From Conchocele bisecta (lineage: Eukaryota > Mollusca > Bivalvia > Lucinida > Thyasiridae): DNA of 64,000 nucleotides. The position numbers were made by a program, and so were the translations under genes. Of this stretch, positions 34,450 to 45,563 are shown in pieces (the first letter of the stretch is position 1; the number at the start of each line of letters is the position of its first letter). The notes under the pieces are model-generated. The model searched no databases and had not been told where the DNA came from. It saw nothing but the letters and a program-made list of their open reading frames with translations. The stretch lies in assembly GCA_029237695.1 (NCBI GenBank), contig CM055273.1:55045968-55109967 (forward strand), written 5' to 3'.

Positions 34450-36915
34450 CCTGACTTAAGATAGTTGTACCCTACTTGTGGCCCCATGTAAATTCCTTGG
34501 AAATCTAATAAAAACACATACTAATAAAACAATAGCTCAGTACTTACATAAATAAACAATATGAATGCGATCAGTAAGTCTTTATGCAGATACATATACA
34601 AATGCATATAGTAAATATATCGTTAGTGCCGTCGAATATAAAATATATTCGGTTGAGCCTTAGACAGCTTTATTCAATATTGGGGCGAGTTTTAGCCGTT
34701 GTCGTGGCGAAACCGAATATAGTTTATGTTCGACGGCACTAATCATATATTTAATTCATACCGCATACTGGACTTAATTGTTTGAACGTGCATGACTTCA
34801 TGAACGTGCGTGACGTCATGTTTTGATGTCATTCCCTCGCCATACGTCACAAATCTAGCGACGTCATTCAAAGCAAAACGGCGGCTTCTACGCTAGGCTG
34901 ATTTCACATAGTATCTGATTAAATCTTCTATTTATTTACGATGAGCTTCAATACTGGCTGGCTTTAGACTCCACATTTGTCATAATAAGCATTAAAGTGA
35001 TGACGGACATGTCCGTGTCGTTGGTTATGTCGCATATATACTGTAAAAATGGACAACATTCACCTGAATTGACAGCGATTTAGATTTTAAAATCCGCCGC
35101 CATCTTGAATTTTCTGTTGAGAATGACCAATCAGAGGCCGCGATTAGGGTTCAAGGGTGAAAAAATAAAGGCAAAATCGGCACTTCATGTATATTAGGCT
35201 ACTTCAGGCACTGTTGAATTCCGATATAGTGGCAAGGGCAAAGGTCACAGGATATTCCATATCGAACCGTAATAGGTAAAGTAGGTGTGTTATAAATGCA
35301 AAACTGATATTAGCATGACGATGTAGCATGCATGTCACCAATGTTGGCCCGAAATGTCTTCAAGTAACGTTCAGGCATATTTTGAAGTTGTCACTTTTGT
35401 TGTTACGTATTTGCTGAACAAGAAAATAGTGAGCACAGGCACTCGAATCGTATATGTATCACATCAATATATGTCAAGTGCTCATTGGAAATGCATGCAT
35501 GAGCGAGTAAATAGTAATCGATAACGATGCACCTGTGTTTCATTATCTAATTTTAGAACATACAAGGAGCGTAAAACATACGTGCACCTATATCAACATG
35601 TGACCAATATTACTGTTCGTATCTGATGAATATAGCGTAGTAGTAACAGTTATTGTTTTGTTTAATTAATCAACGTTTAGGGTTGTGGGTTCAAAATCAT
35701 CACTGTGCTATCTTTTTTTTATTGAATTGTGTCCCTCACTTTATACTCCCAGATAGATATCTGCCGTCGTTTATACGTTTATTTTATTAACATTATTTAA
35801 TGTAGCTAACAGAAACATACTTTTGTATTGGTTAACAAAACTGATAAAGACATAATGTCATTTTAATCGTCTTAGTTACATCCATATGTCTGTCTGGACA
35901 AAATGTATAAGCGCGCAACCAATGTTTCCCCCGCTCTGGGGCGGCGGACATACAATGTGTGGGTGTATTTACAGTCAAACATTTCCAGGGGCCGGGAATT
36001 AGGAGGCCGAGAACCCAGAGCATGTGCATAGTTGACGTCCCCAAGAGTCCCCCAACCCCGTACTGTCGTTTCTATGAAATACCCACTGGGGACAATTTTA
36101 GAATGTGTCTACATCATTTGTTTCACGTTGTTTGATAGTGAAATATTTATTCAGTAAATGAATTGCGAACACCGTATGCCCTGATCTGACTGCGTGATGT
36201 GCATCCTGATCTGTGACGCTGTAAACCCAGTGCACACGTCACAAGTACCCTTTTGTCAAACTCTATCGAAGACAAAAAGTGAGAAAATGTTGAATCTGTT
36301 ATATGAATAAAAAAAAAAAATTTGTCCGAGGCTCGAACTCGCACAAAAGGAACGCAGGTCGAATGCATTTACCAAGCGCTCTACCACCTAAGCTGTGCGG
36401 ACAATAATGCCAATATCTGCGGACGACTGGGCAATCAAAATGAATCAATTATCGAAACGTTTTATGTTTACAAATATGGCATTTATTGAGGTTTTCAATC
36501 GCCGTTTTCACCATTCAACAAGTTGGTAATTTAAATTATCTCCTATGCTATCGGGAGCATGCATTTTCCAGCTCTAAATTGCTCTAGATAAGGCGTCGAT
36601 TCGGCCACCTAAAATGGCTGCAAACGGCTACATCCCTAGAAAGCTATACTAGACATAGACCACTGACCCCGTGACGTCACGTGCCCTTACCAATTTATCG
36701 GAAATAAACAGTATATTAGGTTACTTCAGATATAAACAACGTTTATTCAACCCCCTTTATTATGCTACATGGAGCAATGGTTGCGGTATACAAAGATTAT
36801 TGAACACATATATATGGTTTATTTGTGTAAGTAGCTATCGGTTTATGAGTAGGGTTTTTTATTAGATGTCCATTGACTTTACATGGGGCCACAAGAAGGG
36901 TACATCAACCTTAAC
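34450..36915. mobile_element. ~2.5-kb block with diverged ~100-bp inverted repeats
   Basis: 34,465-34,560 and the complement of about 36,790-36,905 share TTGTGGCCCCATGTAAA, TCTAATAAAAA, CAATAGCT and ACTTACA-type blocks. Within it are a small TIR element at 34,623-34,742 (TTAGTGCCGTCGAATATAAA ends), several TGACGTCA motifs at 34,815-34,870 and a tRNA-like sequence at 36,323-36,402. No long ORF survives. Confidence 0.5.
36323..36402 (-). ncRNA. tRNA-like sequence (SINE head or tRNA pseudogene)
   Basis: On the minus strand it begins GTCCGCACAGC and ends CCTCGGACA, so about five acceptor pairs can form. An A-box-like TAGGTGGTAGAGCG gives a 4-bp D stem, and a B-box-like AGTTCGAGCC follows. A 12-base T-run lies directly downstream on that strand, as a Pol III terminator would. 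I cannot fit a regular anticodon arm, so a tRNA-derived SINE head or decayed tRNA is likelier than a working tRNA gene. Confidence 0.45.
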
Positions 36916-36985
36916 AATGCGAACATTAGGTCATGGACGGACAGATGAGTATACAATGTAACGTCATTGCCAATATAGAGATAGC

Positions 36986-37432
36986 AACGGAGCCCCACAG
37001 GGGACGTAGATTTTTTTTTTTTATTGATTCGTAACATATCGTTCCCACGAAATAACAATTAGTTCCCTCAATTTAACAATTCGTTCCTACGAATTAACAA
37101 TTCCTTTTAACGAATTAACAATTCGTTCCCTCAATTTAACAATTCGTTCCCACGAAATAACAATTCGTTCCCACGGGAACGAATTGTTAATTCGTGGGAA
37201 CGAATTGTTATATCGTGGGAATGAATTGTTAATTCGAGGGAACGAAAAGTTAAATTCAGGCAACGAATTGTCATTTCGTGGGAACGAATTGTTAATTTGA
37301 GTGAACGAATTGTTATATCGTGGGAACGAATTGTTAATTCGAGGGAACGAATTGTTATATCATGGGAACGAATTGTTATTTCGTGGGAACGTATTAATAA
37401 AAAGAAATCCATGTTCCCTGCGGGGCTCCGTA
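36986..37432. mobile_element. AACGGAGCCCC/TACGGAGCCCC foldback with ACGAATT minisatellite
   Basis: Ends AACGGAGCCCCACAGGGGAC and (complement) TACGGAGCCCCGCAGGGAAC, then T-rich tracts. The whole interior is an array of ~20-21-bp units built on AACAATTCGTTCCCACGAA, inverted about a centre near 37,180. The 107-codon minus ORF with TIRSHDI repeats is a translation of this array. It shares end sequence and design with 53,209-55,538. No clean target duplication. Confidence 0.82.
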
Positions 37433-37539
37433 GATCTATAGCAGAGACACACACTGTTTAGCCGGTGAAATAAATATTCCTATAGTGGTAGCACAATTTC
37501 AGGACTAGTAGTGACTCGTCAGTGACAACGTACAATATA

Positions 37540-37757
37540 TACAGTTGAACCTCTCTAAACCGGACACCTAGAAAAAATCTGTGATCTATTTTTGATGAGT
37601 TTCTTGGTCATTTATCTCAGATGATAATGTCTGTTCATGATCGCATAGCACAGAGCTATTGCTCAGAATGAGCAAATGTCTGATTCACAGTGAAACCTCT
37701 CTAAGCCGGACACCCTGTGGACCTCCCAGGGCGTCCGGTTTAGAGAGGTTTCACTGG
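37540..37757. mobile_element. Tigger/pogo-like MITE, longer form
   Basis: Left end CAGTTGAACCTCTCTAAACC and GGACACC, interior TTTTTGATGAGTTTCTTGGT and GATAATG, then a terminal hairpin at 37,689-37,757 with AAACCTCTCTAAGCCGGACA. It shows that the many ~70-bp hairpins in the window are end-to-end deletion forms of a ~210-bp element. Confidence 0.75.
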
Positions 37758-38052
37758 ACTTGTATTCCGTCGCGTAACTGTAAATATTATTTTATTAATA
37801 CTGCGCATGTGCCAAATTGATCTCAACTATTATTCATACATTTCAATAGTTTCGAAATCAGTTTTCCTTATACAATATATTATTGAGAGATAACATGTTA
37901 GTGTCTTTTGATATCACGCTTATCATGCAAGGCTAGGAAACGCGTAGGAATTCCGAGGCTTGGCGTTTCCTAGCTGGTGCAGTGGAACCACTCTAAACCG
38001 GACACTCAGACTGGTCTGTGTTTAAATGTAATGGGTTTCATTATCATGTATC

Positions 38053-38353
38053 TCTGGAATGTTCATGATTGCATAGCATATATATGAGACACGTCATGCG
38101 ATGTTGTACCTTCGGACTTCTACGTAATTTCATTAAATATATTTACAAAATTTACAATATTTTTCATAAATAAAGTCAACAGTTATAAAATTTCCAGAGT
38201 ACATGCGGAATACAATTTTGTCAACTCTTGACGCTCTTTACGGAAAATATTGTAATTTTTTAAAACGAATTTAATGAAATTACGTAGAAGTCCGAAGGTA
38301 CAACATCGCATGACGTGTCTCATATATATGCTATGCAATCATGAACATTCCAG
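38053..38353. mobile_element. Foldback element with ~85-bp arms
   Basis: Arms at 38,053-38,137 and 38,268-38,353 are near-identical complements (CTGGAATGTTCATGATTGCA, ATGTTGTACCTTCGGACTTC). It is inserted next to a CCACTCTAAACCGGACACTC Tigger-like end at 37,987. The loop contains a piece of the CGACGTCATTTACGG-type inverted repeat family. Confidence 0.82.
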
Positions 38354-38579
38354 AAAATCAAATATAAAGACCGCATAAAACCATCTAAATATGTAGAGCA
38401 GACTTATTTACATAAATAGGTCACCGAACTTGGGAAATCGCGAGTAATGTCCCCAAGAACTACTCCCTGTGCCATCATCGGTATTAAAATTACTTTACTT
38501 TAAACTAATAACGTCATGTAGGCAGACAATACGGTAAGTTGTTCAAAGGGAAGTCACTCATTATATTACAAGTTCGGTG

Positions 38580-38797
38580 TTAACCCTTACACTGCCGAAT
38601 TAAATTTTCTCGTCTGCTGTTTATTTTTTATTTTCGATTTTTCTCGTCAAAAACATGATTTGACAGCAGTTTAGAATCATTTCCAATGGAAATGATTCTA
38701 AAGTGCTGTCAAACCATGTTTTTATTTATTCAGAATGAAGGCAAGATATAATGCAACAGCAGACGACAATTTTCGTGCTTGTCAGTCTAAGGGTTAA
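38580..38797. mobile_element. piggyBac-like MITE, second intact 210-bp copy
   Basis: TTAA at 38,580-38,583 and 38,794-38,797. Ends CCCTTACACTGCCGAATT and GTCAGTCTAAGGG. The central palindrome ATCATTTCCAATGGAAATGA is shared with 12,945-13,162. Confidence 0.85.
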
Positions 38798-38994
38798 TCT
38801 ATTCACAAGACTGATATGTACTTCAGCGCCATTATTCCCGGTGCCGTTCTGCTACAATGGTTGAACTTATCCGAGAAGTGACCAGAAAAATGACGTCGAT
38901 TATCAATTTACGGAATGTGTGGAGGTTTCCCTAAAAAAACGACATGAGTAAAGTGGATGAAGTAAACGTTTCGATAACACGTGTTTGTATCCCG

Positions 38995-39230
38995 AGTCGT
39001 ATGTAGAGAAATGGGGCCTATGGAATGTGTGACCAGTGTCGCTCCTGATCAAATAGCACACTCCTTTAGCCTAATAACAATCCATGTTGCTTGTTAGAAG
39101 TATGGTGGATATTTTCTATTGACGGAATGGCGAACAATGCAGATCCAGACCAGTGTATGGTCCAGATCAGCACAGGCTGATCTGGATCTACACTGTTTGC
39201 AAACCCCATAAGCCCCAGTCACAGTCAGAT
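38995..39230. mobile_element. MITE, GAGAAATGGGGCCTATGG family
   Basis: Ends GAGAAATGGGGCCTATGG and CCCCATAAGCCCCAGTCAC (complement), with inner hairpin AATGCAGATCCAGACCAG / GGCTGATCTGGATCTACACT. Same family as 18,888-19,135. Confidence 0.75.
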
Positions 39231-39370
39231 ATCTGTACTCCGTATGTGCATTGTATATGCAGTAGGATTTCACTGTGTCGGATCTGTCAGGTCACGTGTC
39301 CTCATATCCTTATCTTAGTAACACATTTCGAAATCTCGACATAATATGTAAACTAAATAAAATATGTGTA

Positions 39371-39504
39371 ATTTTATCTTTTTATTTATCAACAAATAAA
39401 ATGCAAAATTCGACATAGAAGGACCTTCGGGACATATTATGTTCCGAAGGTCCTTCTATGTCGAATTTTGCATTTTATTTTTTGATAAATAAAACGATAA
39501 AATT
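39371..39504. repeat. Near-perfect 134-bp hairpin
   Basis: Arms of about 60 bp run from ATTTTATC through AAATGCAAAATTCGACATAG to AAGGACCTTCGG. The loop is about 13 bp (GACATATTATGTT, itself partly palindromic). Unique in the window. Confidence 0.85.
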
Positions 39505-39552
39505 CCACAGTTGTCTGCAGTGTCATATTTCGCCTACGAAAACAACAGCGTA

Positions 39553-39625
39553 TGCAGTGAAACCTCTCTAAATCGGACACTGTTGGACGTCCCCAGGGTG
39601 TCCGGTTGAGAAAGGTTCCACTGTC
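39553..39625. mobile_element. Tigger/pogo-like mini-palindrome
   Basis: GAAACCTCTCTAAATCGGAC to GTGTCCGGTTGAGAAAGGTT, ending CCACTG. Moderately diverged arms. Confidence 0.65.
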
Positions 39626-39934
39626 AATCAGGCATATGACAACTCCAAGACACGTGTTCATACTTTGCGATTATGAACATTTATTATATACCTACCCATG
39701 AAATACATAGTTATTCGATGTAAATAAAAGTCATATGTTCTCATCGATGAAATAAACAATTCCGATGAAAATACAACTACTTCCGCTATCTATATTCATA
39801 ACGCGCATCTGCAGTGCCGGGCTGCAAATAGGCTGCAAATACACATTCATCCCCGTATACAGACTAAAAAAACTGCTAATTTCCATGGAGCGGTATATAA
39901 TAAATAGAATATTCATATTTTTGTAATAAATATG

Positions 39935-40450
39935 AAACATATGTTCATCTCGTGGTGTGAAATGTCCATATTTCACGAGTGCTAACGGCACTCGTGAAAT
40001 ATGGACATTTCATACCACTCGATGAACATATATATCATATTCGTTGCAAAGATATGAATAACGGCACTTGTGAAATATGGACATTTCACACCACTCGATG
40101 AACATACATGTATATATAGAGAATAGTAGGTTAGTGCCGTGAATGGGAAAACATATCTGGCAAGGCTCAGGAAACGGGATGGGCGAGGCTCTGTCGAGCA
40201 CATCCCGTTTCCGTGCCGCGCCAGATATTTGTTCCCATTCACGGCACTAACCTACTATTCTATTTATCCCGTCAACACCTACAAATGGCTGTAAAATGCA
40301 AAAATAGTATTGACGGGATATCAAAAATGTTTCACGGCACCGTGTTTCACGGCACATACGCACTGTGTTGACGGGATAAATCATATCCGTTGCAAAAATA
40401 ACGGCACTCGTGAAATATGGACATTTCACACCACGAGATGAACATATATG
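39935..40450. mobile_element. Inverted/direct CACTCGTGAAATATGG repeat with nested palindromic MITE
   Basis: Blocks of GGCACTCGTGAAATATGGAC, TTTCACACCACTCGATGAAC and their complements recur at 39,940-40,110 and 40,400-40,450. Between them, 40,115-40,379 is a full two-module GTGCCGTGAATGGG / CCCGTCAACA MITE, so the MITE inserted into an older repeat. The two overlapping minus ORFs here come from the palindromes. Confidence 0.78.
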
Positions 40451-40499
40451 CCATCGGAGATAAATAACAAAGAAACCGAATACATTAAAAATAAAGCAA

Positions 40500-40605
40500 C
40501 GCACATGGTGTCTGGTTTAGAGAGGTTTCACTGTAAAATGAAATATCTCACTAAATGGGACACCGTTGGGCATCCACAGAGTGTCCGGTTTAGAGAGGTT
40601 CCGAA
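40500..40605. mobile_element. Tigger/pogo-like MITE fragments
   Basis: GGTGTCTGGTTTAGAGAGGT closes one copy at about 40,532. A second with CACTAAATGGGACACCGTTG and GTGTCCGGTTTAGAGAGGTT ends near 40,603. Confidence 0.6.
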
Positions 40606-40870
40606 TGAATCACATATATACCAAATTCAGAACTTGGTTGTGTGCTTTGCGATCATGAACATGCATTTCAACATATATGTATAGTATATTTGCGGGCCGG
40701 TAAGTAGCTCTGCAAAACTTCGGTACACGGACTGTACGGGAGTTTCGCAGATTACTACTCGCAACAATGTATGGCAATGAAGTCCAGTAAATTAATTTCC
40801 GGTTGATCGATTTTAAGATGATTCAAGATTCACTACCTGAAGCACACGGACATGGCGGGAATGTATACAC

Positions 40871-41077
40871 CAGGGGGCCTTTTCACTAAACTTCGTACAA
40901 CTTAAATGTTCGTAAGTGCAAATTTAGGATCGTCTGGAAAGTTCAATTCATGGATTTACATTTATTGAGCATAGGCTGCATATGCAGCATATGCTCAATA
41001 AATGTAAATCCATGAACATCATAATTTTGCACTTACGAACATTTTAGTCGTACGAAGTTTAGTGAAACGGACCCCAG
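40871..41077. mobile_element. MITE with GGGGCC-TTTCACTAAAC ends, copy 3
   Basis: CAGGGGGCCTTTTCACTAAA at the left, GTGAAACGGACCCCAG at the right, and the central ATTGAGCATAGGCTGCATAT hairpin. It lacks the ~40-bp CACATTAACA segment present in longer copies. Confidence 0.85.
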
Positions 41078-41314
41078 TAGGTGTTATGCCATGGAGGGAA
41101 GACTATTTGATGTCTATTAAAGGCGACGATCTAATGTGGCAAAGCCATGACCCTGCGATTTATCTTTGCCGACGGCTACATAGGCAACACACAACACGAT
41201 CAACTTGAGCAATAAACACGTTTACCGTATGTTCCGTCTTAACAAGGATTTAAGCTAAGTTCTTCTAAGCATATGTCTTAGCTTGTATATGTAAGTTTAT
41301 ATATGTAATGCAAT

Positions 41315-41430
41315 ATTTTCCGCAAATGACGTCGAATGTTTATATAAAATTCGGGGCTCATGTGTAATTCAAATCCGCATGAGCTCCACATTTTATGTAG
41401 ACACTCGACGTCATTTACGGAAGATATGGC
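41315..41430. repeat. Small inverted repeat around ACGTCATTTACGG
   Basis: Arms CGCAAATGACGTCGAATGTT and TAGACACTCGACGTCATTTA flank GCTCATGTGTAATTCAAATC. Similar hairpins occur at 44,030-44,130 and 63,480-63,575, and part of one lies inside 38,053-38,353. Likely a short MITE family with GACGTCATTTACGG-like ends. Confidence 0.65.
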
Positions 41431-41635
41431 TGATTTCCGCAAAAGATATCGGCGAAATACGGCGAATCGACAAGGGAAGTAATTCCAGCGAAGGTTCATC
41501 ATCTATTTCAGACATTGTTATGGGACGTGGGACATGTTTGGAGGCTCGACTCCTTGTCATTCTGTCCGTACTACACCGCGTATACGGGGACACGGGCGCC
41601 AGAATATGTGATACATTCAATAATATGTGTAAGTA

Positions 41636-41965
41636 CAGTGGAACCTCTCTAAACCGGACACCAAGAAAACATATGTGATCTTATTTTTGATGAGTTTATT
41701 GGTCATCTATCTCCGGGGATAACGATAGCACGATAATGATAGTACGATATCACGATACTACGATGACGATACTACGATGCCACGATGGCGATAGTACGAT
41801 AGCATGATAATGATAACGCGATATCACGATAGCACTATGATGATACTACGATGACGATACTACGATATAATATCGTTATCGTACTATTGCCATCGTGGCA
41901 TGGTAGTATCGTCATCGTAGTATCGTAATATCGTCATCGTAGTATCGTGTTATTGTAGTATCGAT
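41636..41965. repeat. Tigger-like end followed by CGATACTACGATG simple repeat
   Basis: 41,636-41,712 starts CAGTGGAACCTCTCTAAACC and keeps the TTTTTGATGAGTTTATTGGT interior. From about 41,715 to 41,965 the sequence is irregular repeats of GATACTACGATGACGATA and, in the second half, the complement, so the block can fold on itself. Probably an expansion inside the MITE, whose right end appears at 42,030-42,101. Confidence 0.6.
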
Positions 41966-42029
41966 CCGATAGCAATTACTATGGCCTAAACACCGTATTA
42001 CGGCGATGGTGCCACGAGGTGGATACGAT

Positions 42030-42101
42030 ACAGTGAAACCTCTCTAAGCCGGACACACTGGGACGTCCCCAGGTTGTCCAGCTTAGAAAGGTTTCACTGT
42101 A
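42030..42101. mobile_element. Tigger/pogo-like mini-palindrome
   Basis: CAGTGAAACCTCTCTAAGCC and GGACACAC to GTTTCACTG, with loop CTGGGACGTCCCCAGG. Confidence 0.7.
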
Positions 42102-42139
42102 AATCAGATATTCGATCATTCTGAGCCATGGCTGCTGTG

Positions 42140-42370
42140 TACATAGCTACAATAATTCGCCTCCGATATGTTAACTGCGGCTACAATTTGACAAATTCAA
42201 AAACTGTGAGCAACCGAAGTGCATACCCAAACCTGTACAAACAAATAATATTTGATGTAGAACTAGTAAATTGCCAAAATGAATAGAGCAGGGAAATCAT
42301 TTACCCATGAAAGCCATATTTTCTCTTGATGTTGTTCAACATTCAAGATAACGAAATGAAGCTTTCAAAT
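42140..42370. repeat. Inverted copy of the repeat at 12,050-12,360
   Basis: AATAATTCGCCTCCGATATG, GTGAGCAACCGAAGTGCATA and GTAGAACTAGTAAATTGCC are complements of the 12,160-12,350 blocks. No ORF. Confidence 0.75.
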
Positions 42371-42639
42371 ATACAATATATACCTGTAAATGTCAGATAA
42401 AAACGTTGACACGGTACTAACACTACTTTCTGCATGTGTATGTTCTTTATTACTAATTTATTGATACAGCTTTGACAGTTTTATATCAATACCATATCAA
42501 ACATTCCGAATAACCGATTGCAAAAATCACTCATTCTTGTGTTACATTAAAGAGATGGGGTTAAATTACTACCATCGCGAGAGGTATTGAGCGTGGTAGC
42601 ACTTTTGTTTCTACTGTGTACTATGTGATCACGAATATA

Positions 42640-42965
42640 CATTATCAGAGGTTTCCCTATAAATCAGACATTTGATCATTCTCAGCCATAGCTGACGAAG
42701 AAACTCATAACAAATAAGTTCGTAGGTGTTTTCTTGGTGTCCGGTTTAGAGAGGTTCCACTGTAGGATAGTTCATTTACGTTCCATGTACCAATTGTACA
42801 ATAACTATGGAATACAACAGAACAAACAAACAGAGAATACCAGGCTAGTGTATTTTGATATCAAGTTAATAAGGCAATGCTAGGAAACGTCGAGGCTTGC
42901 CGAGGAATTCATACGGTTTCCGAGCCGAGCCTGATAAACTTGATATCAAAAGATAATAGCCTGGT
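42640..42965. mobile_element. Tigger-like fragment and TTGATATCAA palindrome
   Basis: 42,640-42,766 ends GTGTCCGGTTTAGAGAGGTT and CCACTGTA. 42,850-42,965 is an inverted repeat with TTTTGATATCAAGTT ends and CTAGGAAACG-type inner arms. Relatives of the latter are at 37,910-37,978 and 61,315-61,425. Confidence 0.65.
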
Positions 42966-42994
42966 TTTCTATTTATCAGGTAACGTTTTAGTCT

Positions 42995-43110
42995 CGAAAA
43001 TGACCACAGATGACGTCGTTATCTATGGACATAACGCGGACTTGTTTACGTTGCGTCATTACACTGACGTCATTCGGTAACGTCACATGACGTCATCCGA
43101 CCAATGGAAC
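42995..43110. promoter_or_regulatory. Cluster of TGACGTCA (CRE-like) motifs
   Basis: TGACGTCG, TGACGTCATT and CACATGACGTCAT, plus a CCAAT-containing GACCAATGG, lie within about 115 bp. Similar clusters occur at 4135-4175, 34,815-34,870 and 57,800-57,832. The motif is the consensus CREB/ATF site. There is no adjacent gene or TATA box to confirm a promoter, and some lie inside repeats. Confidence 0.3.
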
Positions 43111-43322
43111 GTCAGTTTTCACTTCGTTGTAACCGGGTTGTTTGTATTAGGTCAATGCCTGACACAACAATATGTTAACTCGTAATAAATACATATAGAG
43201 GGGCATTTTTCTCTCGAGATACTTGGTCAAATGTCTAAAATTAGTTAAAACACTAATGATAAAACGTGTATATATGTATACTCTGTTGAAACCAATCCAA
43301 CGTTGGCGGTACTCAAAGGAGA

Positions 43323-43845
43323 TTAAAGGTACATGCCGACTCAGTAGGCACAATATGTTCTTTATATGAATTAAATAAGTGTATAATTGTGTCACTATTC
43401 CACCAGTTCTAAAAATTACGGGTGCCCGCTATACAGATATAATCATTTAGTAATATGTATTTTACTGATAATGACGCGCGGTGTTATCAGGCTATTTTTC
43501 ATATGCAAATGAGGCATGTTTTTATTTTATTATTTATACTACATCTAATTAAATACGTTACCTGAAAAAAATAATATTTTCGACAGATTATAAAGTATGA
43601 TCATTGCACATCAAAAAATAAATATAGAGAATAAATAGTAATGTCCGTTAACATTTTAAGGAAACACGATCATCGCCCCTAATATCAGTGTGGACATTTT
43701 ACGTCTGATACAAAATGTATAATAACGCCAATCAATGCGGCGTGGGGTAATGGTGAATGAATGTTTATTTTGCTAGAAAATATATCAGATGATGTCTCTG
43801 ATATACAGAACATTTTGTGCCTACTGAGTGGGCATGTGCCTTTAA
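43323..43845. mobile_element. TTAA-flanked MITE (AGGTACATGCC ends), intact copy
   Basis: TTAA at 43,323-43,326 and 43,842-43,845. Ends AGGTACATGCCGACTCAGTA and complement. It carries the uninterrupted GAGAATAAATAGTAATG site where the copy at 8017 holds an insertion. Confidence 0.88.
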
Positions 43846-44215
43846 CGAACGTATGTAAATGTGACTGTGACTGGATGCACATGATGATCTGGATCTACAC
43901 CGGGCACACAATCAATACGCCCCATTTCTCAAGCAACAGCCACATGTGAGACCGATAGTATGTCATTTTGTACAGAAGACGATATGCGACTTTTAATGAA
44001 AATTATTGACAGAAACTGTCACACACAGTGATATTTTCTATGAATGACGTCGAAAGTTGACGAAATTGCTATAGCAAATGCGGAATTCACTCTGAATATT
44101 TCGTCAACATTCGACGTCATTTACATAAAATTAATATCGTAAATTTTGTAAACAGTTTTAACGAGTTATCGCACATCTTCTTAGATACACAATCACATTG
44201 ATTGTCTCATATGTT

Positions 44216-45263
44216 CAAGGTATATGATCACGTGGTACTAACAACAACAATAAGTACCGAGTACGTATTCTTTTATAGTGTCCTTATTACGTAACGGATT
44301 TTAATGTAATATGGCGCATCAAACGCGTCTTGTTAAGCTGCATTTGGAGGTCTCTTTATTTTCGCCCAAACTTCTGTCGTTTTTGCGAAGAATCGATTTC
44401 CGTGTCTCCGACACGGAAATCGATTCTTCGCAAAAACGACATAAGTCTGTGCCAAACTCCATAGACCACCGAATTCAGCTCATGAATACGCGTTCGCTGC
44501 GCCATATTTCATCAAAATTGCATATTAAGGAAAATATCAAATAATACTTAGGCATCACGGGACGGTTGAAAATAGCCAAAATTGACTGCTTTTCTGAGGG
44601 CGGCGGGTGACTTATAAAAATCATCGCCTCTCACAATCAGTTAAGGAGGCTCTTGCGACAAGTATTGAAAAATACTCGCAAATGAAGTACAAATCGCGCG
44701 CCACAATAAAAATTCAGTAACCGCATCAGATGTGTTCAATTAATTTTTTACAAAGTTACCCCACCCACCTATTGTTGGCCAAAAGTTTCAACACGACTGA
44801 ATTTATCGGAATTGTTTTCATGAAAATATGAGGCACAGATACTTTGTTATGTCTTGTTCTATCACTTGTAACACCACACCATTTTCTGAAAATGATTTCA
44901 AAGCGGGGTCATAACCAGCTCAAATTTTCGCTACAAATGCCCGAAAAATACCTTAAATTCTGACGCGAAACCGTACCGGCGAGACAGCATAGCAGGCGAC
45001 ATTTTCAAAGATGTAAAAATCAACATTCAGTTTCATAGAATTATGAAATACTCTAAAAAATACACCTAGTGAAGCCTCCCAAAGTCAAGAAATATTCATA
45101 AACCTATTTTTCTAGACACACTGGTGTAATTTACAGGGTCGGTAGTGAAGTATATAGAAAATCGTCCACCCCCTTTTTAAAGCTAGCTTCCCACTGTCCC
45201 GTGAGACCTTACTTTGGAGTGGGCGACGTTGTTGTTGTTGTAACCACGTGATCATGCACCTTG
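44216..45263. mobile_element. MITE with CAAGGTGCATGATCACGTGG ends, copy 5, interrupted
   Basis: Ends CAAGGTATATGATCACGTGG and CCACGTGATCATGCACCTTG. ATGTT flanks both sides, an exact 5-bp duplication. The body is split by the 658-bp element at 44,551-45,208. Removing that and one TTA rejoins the AATACTTACTTTGGAGTGGG sequence found intact (as complement) in copies 2 and 3. Confidence 0.9.
44551..45208. mobile_element. Harbinger-like non-autonomous element, 658 bp
   Basis: Ends GGCATCACGGGACGGTTGAA and (complement) GGTCTCACGGGACAGTGGGA. TTA at 44,548-44,550 and 45,209-45,211 is a 3-bp duplication, proven by the empty site in sister copies of the host MITE. A TTA/TWA duplication and GG-start are typical of PIF/Harbinger; the superfamily call is inference. 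No ORF. A truncated second copy is at 54,547-55,133. Confidence 0.85.
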
Positions 45264-45326
45264 ATGTTGAGGGTTTGGAGATATTGATGGAACCATTCTT
45301 TGCGACGATAGTAACTGTTGTAGATC

Positions 45327-45563
45327 CTGGGGCCGTTTCACTAAACTTCGTACGACTAAAATGTTCGCAAGTGCAAAATTACGATAGTCTGTAAATTTAA
45401 CATTAACAATGTTTTCTTGTAAACACTTATTGAATTTACATTTACTAAGTATATGCAGCCTATGTTCACTAAATATAAATCCATCAATTGAAATTTCCGG
45501 ACGATCATAAATTTGCAGTTACGAACATTTTAGTCGTACGAAGTTTAGTGAAACGGCCCCCAG
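45327..45563. mobile_element. MITE with GGGGCCGTTTCACTAAACTT ends, copy 4
   Basis: CTGGGGCCGTTTCACTAAAC to GTGAAACGGCCCCCAG. The central hairpin has lost part of its left arm (TTTACTAAGTATATGCAGCC). Confidence 0.82.

Noticed and set aside
37131..37454. 107-codon repeat protein with TIRSHDI units
   Set aside because: It is a direct translation of the ACGAATT minisatellite inside a foldback element.
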